Shown here: positions 10,031 to 20,760 of the stretch, piece after piece | How positions within the stretch are numbered: position 1 is the first letter of the stretch | Layout: each line of letters opens with the position of its first letter | Origin: Larix kaempferi | Lineage: Eukaryota; Streptophyta; Pinopsida; Pinales; Pinaceae | Direction of reading: 5' to 3' | DNA: 64,000 nucleotides | Assembly: GCA_027924585.1 (NCBI GenBank) | Contig: BSBM01000779.1 | Location: forward strand, 15,420,001-15,484,000 | Notes under the pieces: generated by a model | Databases searched by the model: none | What the model saw: only the letters and a program-made list of their open reading frames with translations | Told to the model about the DNA's origin: nothing | Translations under genes and position numbers: made by a program

Positions 10031-10436
10031 TAAACTCTTTGCTCTGACCCCTAAACTCATTCTGGGATAAAACACATCCAACTGAGAGATTTCCTTGCCT
10101 AGTTGACCTCTTTGAGTAGGTTGTCGCACTTTGTCTTCCTATAGGGTGAGACATACCCCCTTTGTCACATTTCTTGGTCAACTAGGGTGAGACATTGTCG
10201 CAGTTTGTCCTTAGGCAAAGTGCGACAGACCCCCTCTATCGCTTTGTGTCCTCTACCAGGGTGTGTCGAGGTTGGTTAAAGGCAATTTTGGGGAGTCTTG
10301 AGGTCTTTCTAGAAGTTTGTTGAGGTGGAGACCTATCCCTAGACTCTAGGTGAGGTGGCATTTCAATTTCTAACCTAATGGGAGGATCCCTTAACCATCT
10401 CCCATGAATCCTCAACCTACCCTATCTCTTTAGCCC

Positions 10437-10443
10437 TATATAA
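10437..10443 (+). promoter_or_regulatory. TATA box in element B 5' LTR
   Basis: TATATAA after TCTCTTTAGCCC and before AGTGAAGCTCC. It is also at 17837-17843 in the 3' LTR, and its placement matches the box in element A. Confidence 0.7.
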
Positions 10444-10977
10444 GTGAAGCTCCTCTCCACTCCAAAGGGGGAAGGTCTATAGTATCCTTATGCTGGTAGA
10501 ATCCACATTGGTGATCCCTTATCATCTTGGGAAGGTTGTACCATCTTGGAGGTTTGGCTTGGGCATGTTGGATGGAGGATGCGACGTTAAGGCTTTGGTT
10601 GTGTTCTTCTCCTTTCTATGTATTCCACTTTTAATACAATAATACAAACTCTTTCCACAAATGTTATCGTGTTGATTATTATTTGTGGTTTACTTCCTTA
10701 ACTATTTACTTAGATCAGTTATTGTTTAGATATATTGTACTGCTTGTATTGTGTCCGTATTGTCTTGACAAGTCTTGCAGCTGGAGATCTGACGACTGTG
10801 GGACTTGGAGCAACAACAAGGAGAGGGATCCACGATCTGAAAGGTATGATATCTAAGTACTCGATATGTAACTAAATATAGGAAATGAGTCTTGTATTCT
10901 GTCCTATTTGTTCTAGATTCACTTGAACTAGGGAGATCCGACTCGCGTCCGCTCAAGTGGATTGTCCGTTAACAAAT

Positions 10978-10995
10978 TTGGCGACCATACTGGGG
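10978..10995 (+). other. Primer-binding site of element B
   Basis: TTGGCGACCATACTGGGG, three bases after the 5' LTR. It differs from that of element A by one base, which supports common descent of A and B. Confidence 0.7.
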
Positions 10996-12829
10996 ATACC
11001 GAACAGTAGTATTGATTTCATTTATGTTTGATTTCATCTCTTTTGTATGAGCCATTTCTATTCTTTTGAGCCTCCTTACCATCAAATCTCTGTCATTAAA
11101 GAGTTTCTTATGTGTCCTTGATTCTCTTTGGGATCATCATTAGGCCACCTACCCTTCTACCTTGAGAGATCTCACACTTTTACTGCTCAAAATTCGACTG
11201 GCGCACCTGGTTTGAGTCTTCCCTGCGCCACTGTCTGGATGTCTCAATTTTCCTGAAGCCAAACTGCGACGGTGTCGCACCTTTCCTCATGTGTACAACC
11301 TGCGACAGCCCCCTCTGTCGCACCTTTCCTGTGTATAGGGTGCGACGATCTCTTAAAAATTAGGGATCAATAGGGTTTTCCCTTTTTTGGGGTTTTTGGT
11401 TTGATTGCTTGAGGCCTATAGGCTGTGTATTGTGGTCACACACCCCCTAGATCCAGCATAGTCCTTGGTTGGATGTGTTTTGGTTGATTTTGGATGCTTA
11501 GACAATCAAGTGTTTGGCTTGGTTGTGGCAGGAAATTTCAATCCCCCACCGGTTGGTTTGATCTTTCCACCCTTGATCACCCCATTAGATCTTGTTGGAT
11601 CTGTTCAGATCATTACATATGATCTCCAAACCCTTCTCTCGCTCAATTATTGAGTTTTGTTTGCATTTGGTAGATTTTGAGCCTTTGTTGAGTACTTTTG
11701 AGTTGTTTGGGTGCATGCCATTCTTTTCTTTGGGGTTTTCTGAATGAGTAAGTGTTGTAGATATTCTCTTGCTTTCTGTATATAGATATGAAAAGAGTTT
11801 CGTTATCAAGCTCCATTTTTTATACATACATGTGAAAATTGAAGGCGCTTCATTATTTTTATCTTATGCATTCTTAAAATTCATCGCATCTTTCATTTTC
11901 TTTGCGCTTTTTATCTTATTATTGCGGAAAGTTAGAGTTATTACACTCTAGGAAATAATTCTTCTTTTCGTTGCTATTTGAGTACTTTTTGGTTTGAAAG
12001 AAAGAACAATCTCTCCTTACCTTAAGTAGTTTTCATTGAAAAGTAAAGAAAAGAAGTGCATTTTTCATGTAGTTGAGGAATGCATTATGTTTACGTTTAT
12101 GTACTCACCTCATGCATCCACCTAACCGCACAAGATAAAATTAATGCTAGCTTAGGTTAAAATCATTTAGTAACTTGTTTGTTAAGTTAGAGACGTGTTC
12201 CGACGTCGTAAAACGTGGCAGCTGTCGTTAATTGCCAGCACTGTATTCCGGGGGTATGTAGTCTTCCACATACCAACCGGTATATCGAAGCTCTTTCACG
12301 TACCAACCAGATATATCGAAGCTCTTTCATGTACCCACCAAGTACTTCGTATAGTTTGCGTATATCGAAAGGTGTTTCACGTACTTGGCGTATATCGAAA
12401 GGTGTTTCACGTACTCGGTAGTATATAGGAAGGTCTCTTGCTGTATGGTTGTGCATTAGACAACACCACTACGGATTTGAGCTCCCACGTACCTTGAGTA
12501 TATCGGGAGACACTCCTAGGATTCCTGTGGCCAACTGAGTTAACCATTTGCCCATCTTGACATCGCAATACACCGAGAGCAGCACTCGGGGAGATTACTA
12601 CACACATGCCATCCAGGTAGTTGGGTATTCAGGAAAGGGTATGGTCTCAATCCTCCTTGTCGCGTTTTACTATTGGACCCTGCGGTATATAGCGAGTTGC
12701 GAAGCCTTGATAATCCTGTGAGGATCCTGACTTTTCATCCACTCCTATTCACACAGTTTTCTTGTTGCTTTTAGACTTGAGTAGTGTTTGAATTGTGTGG
12801 TACTTTAGAGACTCTTAGGGAGTTCAAAT
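10996..12829 (+). other. Element B leader, non-coding, with short repeats
   Basis: About 1.8 kb. TGCGAC and GTCGCA motifs cluster at about 11265-11345, echoing the LTR. A run of repeats at about 12255-12440 uses the words TATATCGAA and TTTCACGTAC, for example two adjacent units of about 33 bp around 12355-12420. The equivalent place in A (3065-3180) has diverged copies. No protein is recognised. Confidence 0.7.
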
Positions 12830-14401
12830 ATGGAAGATTCTTCCGGGACTACCAACCAAGGTGCCCCTTTCCCGGGTGTGCCATTTGTTATTCCCCCTTG
12901 TGGAACTGTTGGTCATCCCTTTATAGCTACGTTGAGTCTTCCTGGATTGATGATAGGATCACCAGTATGGTTATTCTCCAATCCAGTTACACCAAGTGCA
13001 CCAATTGTGTCGGACCTAGGTCCTTCATCACATGAGCCTCAATCTCATGATGACTCTTCTCCTTCTTCCTCGAAAATTGAATCAGCTTCCCTCTCTTCCT
13101 CTTCTCCTACTGAAAACTCTGATGTTAGTAAGAAGGCGAGTGTGAAGAAGAAGAAAGGGAAAACTAAGAAGAAGAACACCAGGTAGAAGGTTACAATCCC
13201 AGCCTTTGACCATCATGCTCGGGACACACCAGCCACTGATCATCATGCTGGGAACATCGATACATCTGTTTTGAATTTGTGTAAACCGAAATTCCCTTTC
13301 AAACTTTGCAAAGGGTCCCATTTTCTTAAGAGATGCCCTGGTATCTCCAAGGTCTTAGAAATATGGTCGCATTTCGAACAACCCATGTCATTAGTCTCTA
13401 GACATCATACTGATGATACCCCATCAACTAGTTAGATTGTAATTAAGGGTCGGAAGGGTAAAGCTGCAGACCCTTGCTGGTTATGCAAGGGCATGCATCG
13501 TACTTACCTTTGTCCACACATGGATGAAGCTTCACAATTGTTGGAAGAGATTATTGTATCTCAGAACCACCTTCCAACTGGATATCGTAAGTTTTCCCTT
13601 GACCCCCCATTGGTTGATGAAGCGGTCGATCCAGATCCATCCTTTGTCGATCCCACTCCTTCAAAGAGTGAAGTTGAAGTGGTCGAGTCGATATCAACTC
13701 CACTCGATCCCACTCTTTCATTGGATAATTTTCAGACTGAAGCAGTCACCATGACACGATCTTCGTCTCATTCTAGTCTTCCAGTTGAGAGTGAAATAGA
13801 AACTGATGATATTTTTCTGGTCAGTTTAGATTGTTCTGGGAAAGGGGAAACCATGTCCATTTCCACAGGACCCCCTCCAAATACCGAGGTCATTTCCTTT
13901 GATTGGAATGGTCTAGCAGAATCTCGTCTTCCTTCGAGTGTTCCTTTCCAGATATTTGTAGGAATTTCTGATAAGGAAATCTTTCGCACTATAGTGGATG
14001 AGGGAGCTTCTATTAGTATTTTATCCTCAACTGCTTGGCAAGCTATAGGTTCTCCTCGGCTTGTGCCAGTCACTGACCAGATATTGGATTTCAATAGAAG
14101 GCCTACTGGAACTTTAGGGATCCTTCCTTAGTTACCTATCACTTTGGGAGGTAAAATTGTTTATATAGATGTCATGGTTGTCCAAAGTCCCTTAGATTTC
14201 AATCTGCTCCTTGGACGTGATTATGTCTATGTTATGAGAGTCGTAGTGTCCACACTGTTTCGAGTGATGTATTTACCCTATGATGGGAGGATTGTGACCA
14301 TTGATCAACTTTCCTACGTGACACCCACTCATCACATGACTCCTAGTCATCAAACTTCCCTAAATGTTCCACATGTTTTAGTGGTTTCTTCCCCCTCATG
14401 A
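12830..14401 (+). pseudogene. Element B Gag-protease, one frame with three amber stops
   Basis: A single reading frame of about 523 codons, interrupted only by TAG at 13184, 13433 and 14129. It opens MEDSSGTTNQ and shares SLPGL.IG with the element A protein. A Ser-rich region (about residues 65-100) and a Lys-rich block precede DHHA.. repeats. Two knuckles of pattern CX2CX3HX4C follow: the first, about 13300-13335, has lost its first Cys (FKLCKGSHFLKRC); the second, CWLCKGMHRTYLC, at about 13470-13510, is intact. The aspartic protease has IVDEGASISIL at about 13993, LPITLGG and LLLGRDYVY (about 14203-14230). The last stop is two codons into the protease middle. Three stops of one type suggest simple C-to-T decay. 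Confidence 0.82.
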
Positions 14402-14499
14402 TGGGGGGAAGGCCTCCATCCTTTGGGCATCATGTTGGAGTAGTTCCCCTAGCTTATTATGCTGTGGGGCACTCTACCAACCTCTGGTCATCATGTTGG

Positions 14500-16215
14500 G
14501 TAATTTCCAAGCAAAGTTTCCTTTTTGGTTTCAAGCTTGTGAAACAATGAAACCATTTCCAAGCAAAGTTTCTTTTTTGGTTTCAAGCTTGTGAAAAAAT
14601 GAAACCATTCCCAAGCATAATTTACCTTTGGTTTCGAGCTTGTGTAAAAATGAAACCATTCCCAAGTAAATTTTCCCTTTTGGTTTCAAGCTTGTGTAAA
14701 AATGAAACCATTCACAAGCACAGTTTACCTTTGGTTTGAAGCTTGTGTAAAAATGAAACCGTTTCTGAGCATAGTTTCCTTTCTATTTTAAGCTCATTAA
14801 AAAATGAAAAAAAGTCCCTCCAAGCATAGTTTCCTTTTGGTTTCGAGCTTGTGTAAAAATGAAACCATTCACGAGCAGAGTCACTATTCCTGTGTCAAGC
14901 TCGTTAAAAAATGAAACAGTACCCAATAAGCATGGTTCCCTTTCTGTGTCAAGCTCGCTAAAAAATGAAATAGGTCATACGAGCAGAGTTCTATTCCTAT
15001 TTCAAGCTCGTTAAAAAATGAAACAGATCCTTTTCCATTGAGTCGAGTCTTTCCACTGACTTAGTACCTGAATCTTATTTTTAACCACCTAGGGGTAGCT
15101 TAGGAGAATGAAATGAAGCTTGGGGGCATCTCTTCAACATCGGTACATTATGTTGAAGTCACTTACTTCTAGCAATCATGCTGGGGGGCTAGTTCCCTTT
15201 CTATGGAGTTAAGTCACTTACTTCTAGCAATCATGCTGGGGGCACATACCAACCTATGTATATCATTATGGAAAAACTTTGGCCAATGGGAATATTTCCG
15301 AGCATACTTTCTTTTGAGTTTCGAGCTCGCTAAACCATGAAAATAATCCTGAGCATTATTCGTTTTCTGTCACAAGCTCGTTAAAAAATGAAGCAGACAC
15401 CATGAGCATTCTTCCAACCCATCTTCGAGCTCGTTAAAAACAGTAAGATGGTGTTGAGCTTACTTTTCACTTTTTTTGTGCTCTGGTTGAAACATGAAAA
15501 GTGGTTTGAGCTTAGTTTTTACTTTTTTGTGCTCTAGTTCAAACATGAAAAAGATTTCGAGTGCTTTTGATACCATTGTCGTGCTCGTTAAAAAATTGAG
15601 TAAAAAGGTGTCTCTATCGAGTATAGGTTTATCATTTTATCCATCCTCGCTAGACTATTTACGGAAAATGAACTACATCAAGTTTACTTTTTCTTTTGTC
15701 GTACTCGGTCATCAACCATGACAAAGTTGTTCATGGAGTCCTCTTTAAGCTCTTTTCAGAATCCCTAAATAGGAAAATATCTCCAAGCGAACTTGATGCG
15801 TTCACGCTTGTAAAAGCATTTGAATGATCGTCTTTCTGGTGATAATTTACTCCTTTTTCGGACCAGGAGGTACTTTTTACGAAAAAGGATCACTCCAGCC
15901 AATCATGGTTGGAAGAGTCCTCTCTCGCGTTGTTTTACCCTTTTCCGGGTGAAGAGGCTAACTTTATGAAAAAGGACCTTTTGGAGTCTTCTTTAGTTCT
16001 TTTAAGACTCTCTAAACATGAAATGACACCGATTTTTCCTTCTCTGGACTCGTTAAAACTCAACACTGAAGGGCCCGTTATGGGACGAACCCATCCTTTT
16101 CCAGGTTTGTAAAACATGTGGAATTGGACTCATCTATGAGATGAGCTATACCGAGCATCTGGTTACCCTCATCAAGCTCGTAAAAAACACGAGGTACTCA
16201 TCAATCATGATGGGG
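14500..16215 (+). repeat. Stem-loop repeat array of element B
   Basis: About 1.7 kb with the same architecture as 5351-7205. Ten or so units near 14505-15030 have GGTTTC..GAAACC or CGAGC..GCTCG stems around AAGCTTGTGTAAAAATG or AAGCTCGTTAAAAAATG. Later units use other stems, for example a perfect 10-bp pair TCCTTTTTCG at 15851-15860 with CGAAAAAGGA at 15880-15889, and TTTTCAC with GTGAAAA-type pairs around 15465-15510. A duplicated block of about 55 bp (CACTTACTTCTAGCAATCAT) sits at about 15160-15245. In this element the units are not open in any single frame. Confidence 0.8.
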
Positions 16216-17272
16216 AAAAAGGGAATATTTTGTGTTACATCTTAATTACGGCAGTACGTAGTCAATCTTGAACATGGCACTAGTTTGCATTTGCATTCAG
16301 TACTTGGGTAATCCGTTTGTCTCCGATTCCTATCAATTCTGTGAGTCTTGTCACTCCTTTGTGTTGCCCAAAGAATGCTTCCATCATCAAGTTGCATTGG
16401 GGGTGGGTGTCGTTCTCGTCATGTCAATACTACCCAGTCATGCCATGCCCATGTTCAAGAGACATTTGTCACTCATCATCTGGAGTCAATACACCTTCGA
16501 TCATGTCGTTCTACTTTGAGTCAGTCTTGCACATTACTGTACCATCCAATCTACTCCAAATATCTGTCATTGATTTTCGTGTCCTTGATGGGGGAATCAT
16601 CATGGCCCTGTGGCAACGGATTCATCCTTGTTGACTTCAACTCATCATCTGAGGTTTGAATCTAGAAACCAGTCAAGTACCTTGGGCCTGCATGCCTCAA
16701 TGGCAGGTTACCTCGCTTTCAACATGAGTTTACGTCATTGGCTCCTGATTGAAAGATTTCATCAAGCGTTTGACTCCAACTCATTTATTCACGCTTGGTG
16801 ACATGTACTATGATACCTTGGGAATCATTGACATCAATGGTGATTTTCCTCGCGCCCGTTAACGGTATACATTAATGACCGGTAATCAAGTGGTTTCTAC
16901 CATGTTCGACTCCAAAACATTGTAATCACATGGATATATTCGTATCATTGTGGGTTCGACTTGAAGACCCTGGGGAAGTCATATTGTACCCAGGTTGCGA
17001 TGGAGATTGTTTGAGTTATATTACACGGATCCACTTTGTATTGGTCGTGGTTGTGTTATCATCTCATCATGGATCTACGATTGTGTCTAGTAGCCATGAT
17101 TGTGATCGGTCGGTCTTTACTATCGTGGATCTTCAGTGTATTGGTTGGCAGCCATGTTTTGTGAGACTTGTGGATCTCAAGTCATTTCTGCAGCAGCTCC
17201 TTCCAACCAGCAAGTCCTTGCCATTTTTCTTACTACAAAGCATTTCACCTGTATCATTATGCCAGCTTCATG
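16216..17272 (+). other. Element B 3' internal region, no gene seen
   Basis: About 1 kb corresponding to 7206-8424 in A. Overlapping open frames in several phases have no family features and are not shared with A. It holds nothing I can name. Confidence 0.65.
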
Positions 17273-17287
17273 CTTTGGGGGGCATTT
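17273..17287 (+). other. Polypurine tract of element B
   Basis: CTTTGGGGGGCATTT directly before the 3' LTR at 17288, nearly the same as in element A. Confidence 0.75.
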
Positions 17288-18357
17288 TGTTACACCAAAA
17301 TATCGTCACCCTTGTGTAAGTGTCACAAGTGTTGAAAGTGTCGTCATCATGACCTAGTGTCGTCACCATGACCATTGCAAGTGTCGTCATCATGACCGTT
17401 GTGATAATGTCGTCATCTTGACCATTGTGTAAACTCTTTGCTCTGACCCCTAAACTCATTCTGGGCTAAAACACATCCAACTGAGAGATTTCCCTGCCTA
17501 GTTGACCTCTTTGAGTAGGCTGTCGCACTTTTTCTTCGTACAGGGTGAGACAGACCCCCTCTATCGGAGTTCTTGGTCAGCTAGGGTGAGACACTGTCAT
17601 AGTTTGTCCTCAGGAAAAGTGCGACAGACCCCCTCTGTCGCTCTGTGTCCTCTACCAGGGTGCGTCGAGGTTGGTTAAAGGCTATTTTGGGGAGTCTCGA
17701 GGTCTTTCTAGAAGTTTGTTGAGGTGGAGACCTATCCCTAGACTCTAGGTGAGGTGGCATTTCGGTTCCTAACCTAATGGGAGGATCCCTTAACCATCTC
17801 CCCCTAATCCTCAACTTACCCTATCTCTTTAGCCCTATATAAGTGAAGCTCCTCTCCACTCCAAAGGGGGAAGGTCTATAGTATCCTTATGCTGGTAGAA
17901 TCCACATTGGTGATCCCTTATCATCTTGGGAAGCTTGTACCATCCTGGAGGTTTGGCTTGGACATGTTGGATGGAGGATGCAACGTTAAGGCTTTGGTTG
18001 TGTTCTTCTCCTTTCTATGTATTCCACTTTTAATACAGTAATACAAACTCGTTCCACAAATGTTATCGTGTTGACTATTATTTGTAGTTTACTTAGATCA
18101 GGTATTGTTTAGATATATTGTACTGCTTGTATTGTGTCCATATTGTCTTGATAGGTCTTGTAGCTAGAGATATGACGATCACGGGACTTGGAGCAACAAC
18201 AAGGAGAGGGATCCACGATCTGAAAGGTATGATATCTAAGTATTCGATCTGTAACTAGATCTAGGAAATGAGTCTTGTATTATGTCCTATTTGTTCTAGA
18301 TTCACTTGAACTAGGGAGATCCGACTCACGTCTGCTCGAGTGGATTATCCATTAACA
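17288..18357 (+). repeat. Element B 3' LTR
   Basis: A 1,070-bp copy of 9898-10974, with a TATA box at 17837-17843. It ends CATTAACA and is followed by CTTCT at 18358-18362. Most differences between the two copies are C/T or G/A changes plus a few short indels in the GTGTCGTCA repeats. Confidence 0.93.
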
Positions 18358-18362
18358 CTTCT

Positions 18363-19314
18363 CTTTGGATAACTTCTATTTGTTCATTGAGAATTTTTTG
18401 TCTTCAAAGATGTTCCCAAAATTCTCCTTGTTCCACATGCGAATTTTTTATTTTAACGCTTTCAATTTTTGTTGCAACTGGTACATTCTTGTCCCCTGTG
18501 GGGAGTGCAGTTCTTCCCACCATTGTTGGACCAATGATTTGAAGTCCTTGTGTTCTAGCCATAATTGTTCAAATATGAAGGCCTTCCTCCCATTGGAGCC
18601 TGTCCTATCCCAAAAAAGGGAGATCGACTAGTGATCTGAACCTGCCAAGGGCAGGGTAAAAGCGATCAAATCACCTCCTATTTTGACTAGATCCTATGAA
18701 ATAAGGAATCTGTCTAATCTAGATGCCACATGGTTCTCTCCCCCACTTTTGTTATTCCAAGTAAACCAATCGTTTCTTGTCTCCATATCTACTAGCTTGT
18801 TATTCTCGATAAATTCCTTGAAGGCTTCATTGGTTGGCCCTAGTATATGCCTTCGTCCCTTCTTTTCTTCCATGGTTGTGATCATGTTAAAATATCCCCC
18901 AATGATCCATTGCCTCTCCCCTATCCATTTTGAAGTCCACGATAAGGATTCGAGAATGGAAACTTTTTGTGGAATGATGTTGGGTCGTAAACATTCGTTA
19001 TTAATCCCCTTATCATGGTATCACAGATCTCGAAGTCTGCAAAGAGCGAGAACCTTTTGGACGAGAAATTTGTTAAGCCAACTTCCTCTAGACACCACAA
19101 GATCGCAATTCCTCCTACACTACCCCGAGCATCAATTGCCATTGTCTCACTGCCTCTCCAAACCATGCTCCCTATCTCCCTCATCGTATAATCTCCACAC
19201 TTGGTTTCTTGTAAAAAAACAATAACCATTTTTTTCCATTCGAATCTTATTCCTCAGAGTTTTTAGTTTGTGTGGGTGATTAACCCCAAGAATGTTCCAT
19301 GTGAACACCTTCAT
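18363..19314 (-). pseudogene. LINE-a ORF2, endonuclease part
   Basis: N-terminal part of ORF2, an APE-type endonuclease/exonuclease/phosphatase domain that would nick target DNA. The start is the ATG at 19314, opening with MKVFTWN. The catalytic-type QETK is at about 19200, GGIAILW follows, and NVYDP, RLDRFLIS and the TWNNK block are readable further on. One frameshift lies in an A-run near 19225 between the start and QETK; others occur downstream, and GGDFN-type sequence is degraded. Past the endonuclease the linker before RT runs into the element B insertion site at 18363. Confidence 0.85.
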
Positions 19315-19331
19315 TGAAAAACTCTATTTAC

Positions 19332-20730
19332 TTATGAAAAAGCTGCCTTGATGGTGGGATATTGACCTGATTCAATTAGTCTGGTTCCCACCTCCGCTAT
19401 CCTTTGCATGTTTTTCTTTCTTCCTCTCTTCTCCCCTTCTTCGGGTTGTTTCCTTTTACTTCCTTTTTGTGGTTCTGAAGCTATTCACAATTGTGGGATA
19501 TCTTTTGCTTTGAGGATAGCCGCCCGCAAGAGTTCAATCTGTTTGCGTGAGTCATATCCCTGCCCTTTTTTTCACACTCTTTCTCTATCCCATCTAGATC
19601 CAGTTCTCCCGGATCCATATCCTCCGCTTCTTTTGGTAGATCGTCCTTCATTGCCTCTGGTTGGTATTCCGAGATTTCCTGTGCGGATCAGACAACCTCC
19701 TGAGAAAACTATGCATGATTGGATGTTTCTCCCTGATCCTGGTTCCCTAGATCTTTTAGATCCTCCCCAACCATGTTTAAAGTTTCAAATATGTTTTCCA
19801 TCGTTTCCTTCTTGGAATTGGACTGTTTATTTTGCTGTTGGTTGTTCGTTTTTATTCCTTGTCTTCGCCTATTTACCTGTGTAAAACCCTCGTCCGACAT
19901 TCTCTTGTCCTTTTCCTGGGACACATGCGGGCTTGCAAGGGCTGAGCTATTGTGCGGGAAATCTCGGTTGAGATGGCCGTATTCATGAAATTGTCGACAC
20001 CTGAAGGGGAGATGCTCGTATTCTAATGGATGAACCCAGTCCTCGTCCTCCCATGTCAGGTTTATAGCTTCAGGTAGATCCCTTTCCAGATCCATATATA
20101 TACATATCCATGCAAAAGAAGTGTATCTTCTCTATTTTGTTTGCTCAGAAGCTTTCACGAATTTAACCAAGGTGTTGCCAATGTCTTGTAGAATCTCAGG
20201 ATCCCAGTATTCACACGGAAACGAATACAACTTGATCCATACTGGTGCACTATCTAGATCCTCTTTGTATGGATTAAATTGTTCTTTCCACGGGCACAGG
20301 TAGAGCCCATCTGAGAAGAAGAAATATGGGCCTCCCTCCAATAATCTATGTCTTCTTGGTTAAAGAAAACAATTGTGAAGAAACCCTTGGCCCCTAAATG
20401 TAGGTCATAATGACCTTCAGGGTTCCAAGTTGCCTTGATCCATCTGAGGAGATCCTTCTCCTTTGGCCAGATCCCAATGAATTTTTCCATCAGTGCTTTC
20501 TCCTTCCATTGTTCCACTCTCTCCTGTAGATTCTCCGATCGGATATGAATCGAGGGGATCACAGTAGATCTAGGCAGGCATCCACCCTACTTTTTCCCTG
20601 ACCCCTTCCTTGCCCTGTTGCTTCCATCCCCCCCTTCCACTCCTGCCATCGACCCCTCCGTTGCGTTCTTTGCAGGGGCCGCCGACCTGCGTTGAGAGGA
20701 GGGGTATCCGCCCTCTCCTATGGTTTCCAT
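19332..20730 (-). pseudogene. LINE-a ORF1 (DUF4283 + zinc knuckle), broken
   Basis: RNA-binding ORF1 protein of a plant L1 element, which would package LINE RNA. The likely start is the ATG at 20730. A DUF4283 domain is readable at about 20560-20135 (motifs KFIGIWP, WNPEGHYDL, PVWIKLYSFP, YWDPEILQDIGNTL), split over two frames. It is followed by the knuckle region with PFRCRQFHEYGHLNRDFP, where two of the cysteines expected in the zf-CCHC_4 family are Phe. A basic, Gln/Asn-rich tail ends at a TAA at 19332-19334. At least two in-frame stops and a frameshift near 20340 prevent expression. The close spacing to ORF2 (17 bp) is typical of plant L1 elements. Confidence 0.85.
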
Positions 20731-20760
20731 TTCTGAAAACCTCAAACCCTAAAACCCTTT

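Larger units (their letters stand above)
9898..10974 (+). repeat. Element B 5' LTR
   Basis: A 1,077-bp LTR aligning with 17288-18357. U3 starts with a cluster of AAGTGTCGTCA..ATGACC units. These are followed by alternating TGTCGCA and GTGCGACA motifs at about 10121-10230 around GACCCCCTCT blocks. TATATAA is at 10437-10443. Confidence 0.93.
9898..18357 (+). mobile_element. Element B: gag-pro-only LTR retrotransposon related to A
   Basis: An 8,460-bp element in the same LINE and same orientation as A. LTRs are at 9898-10974 and 17288-18357, starting TGTTACACC and ending with AACA. The internal plan is that of A: leader, single-frame Gag-protease (12830-14401), stem-loop array (14500-16215), non-coding tail, polypurine tract. 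The LTRs differ from those of A in U3 but share the primer site and ends. Its two LTRs look more alike than those of A, so B probably inserted later. No RT or integrase is present. Confidence 0.93.
1..20760 (-). mobile_element. L1-type LINE split by two LTR insertions (LINE-a)
   Basis: A non-LTR retrotransposon read on the minus strand, in three pieces: 20760-18363, 9892-9374 and 896-1. The order is 5' leader, ORF1 (DUF4283 and CCHC knuckle), a 17-bp gap, then ORF2 (endonuclease, linker, reverse transcriptase). Elements A and B sit between the pieces with 5-bp target duplications. If each is removed with one duplication copy, the ORF2 frame reads straight across both joints, so the pieces belong to one element. 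The 3' end (rest of RT, RNase H, tail) lies beyond the left edge. The 5' end is placed near 20760, where LINE-like sequence stops; no target duplication can be tested. Several stops and frameshifts make it inactive. Confidence 0.9.

Noticed and set aside
16268-17319. Several overlapping plus-strand frames near the end of element B
   Set aside because: They are not shared with element A at the same position and have no recognisable domains.
18365-20303. Plus-strand open frames such as 18683-19225 and 19408-19884
   Set aside because: They are antisense shadows of LINE-a ORF1 and ORF2, which show family motifs on the minus strand.
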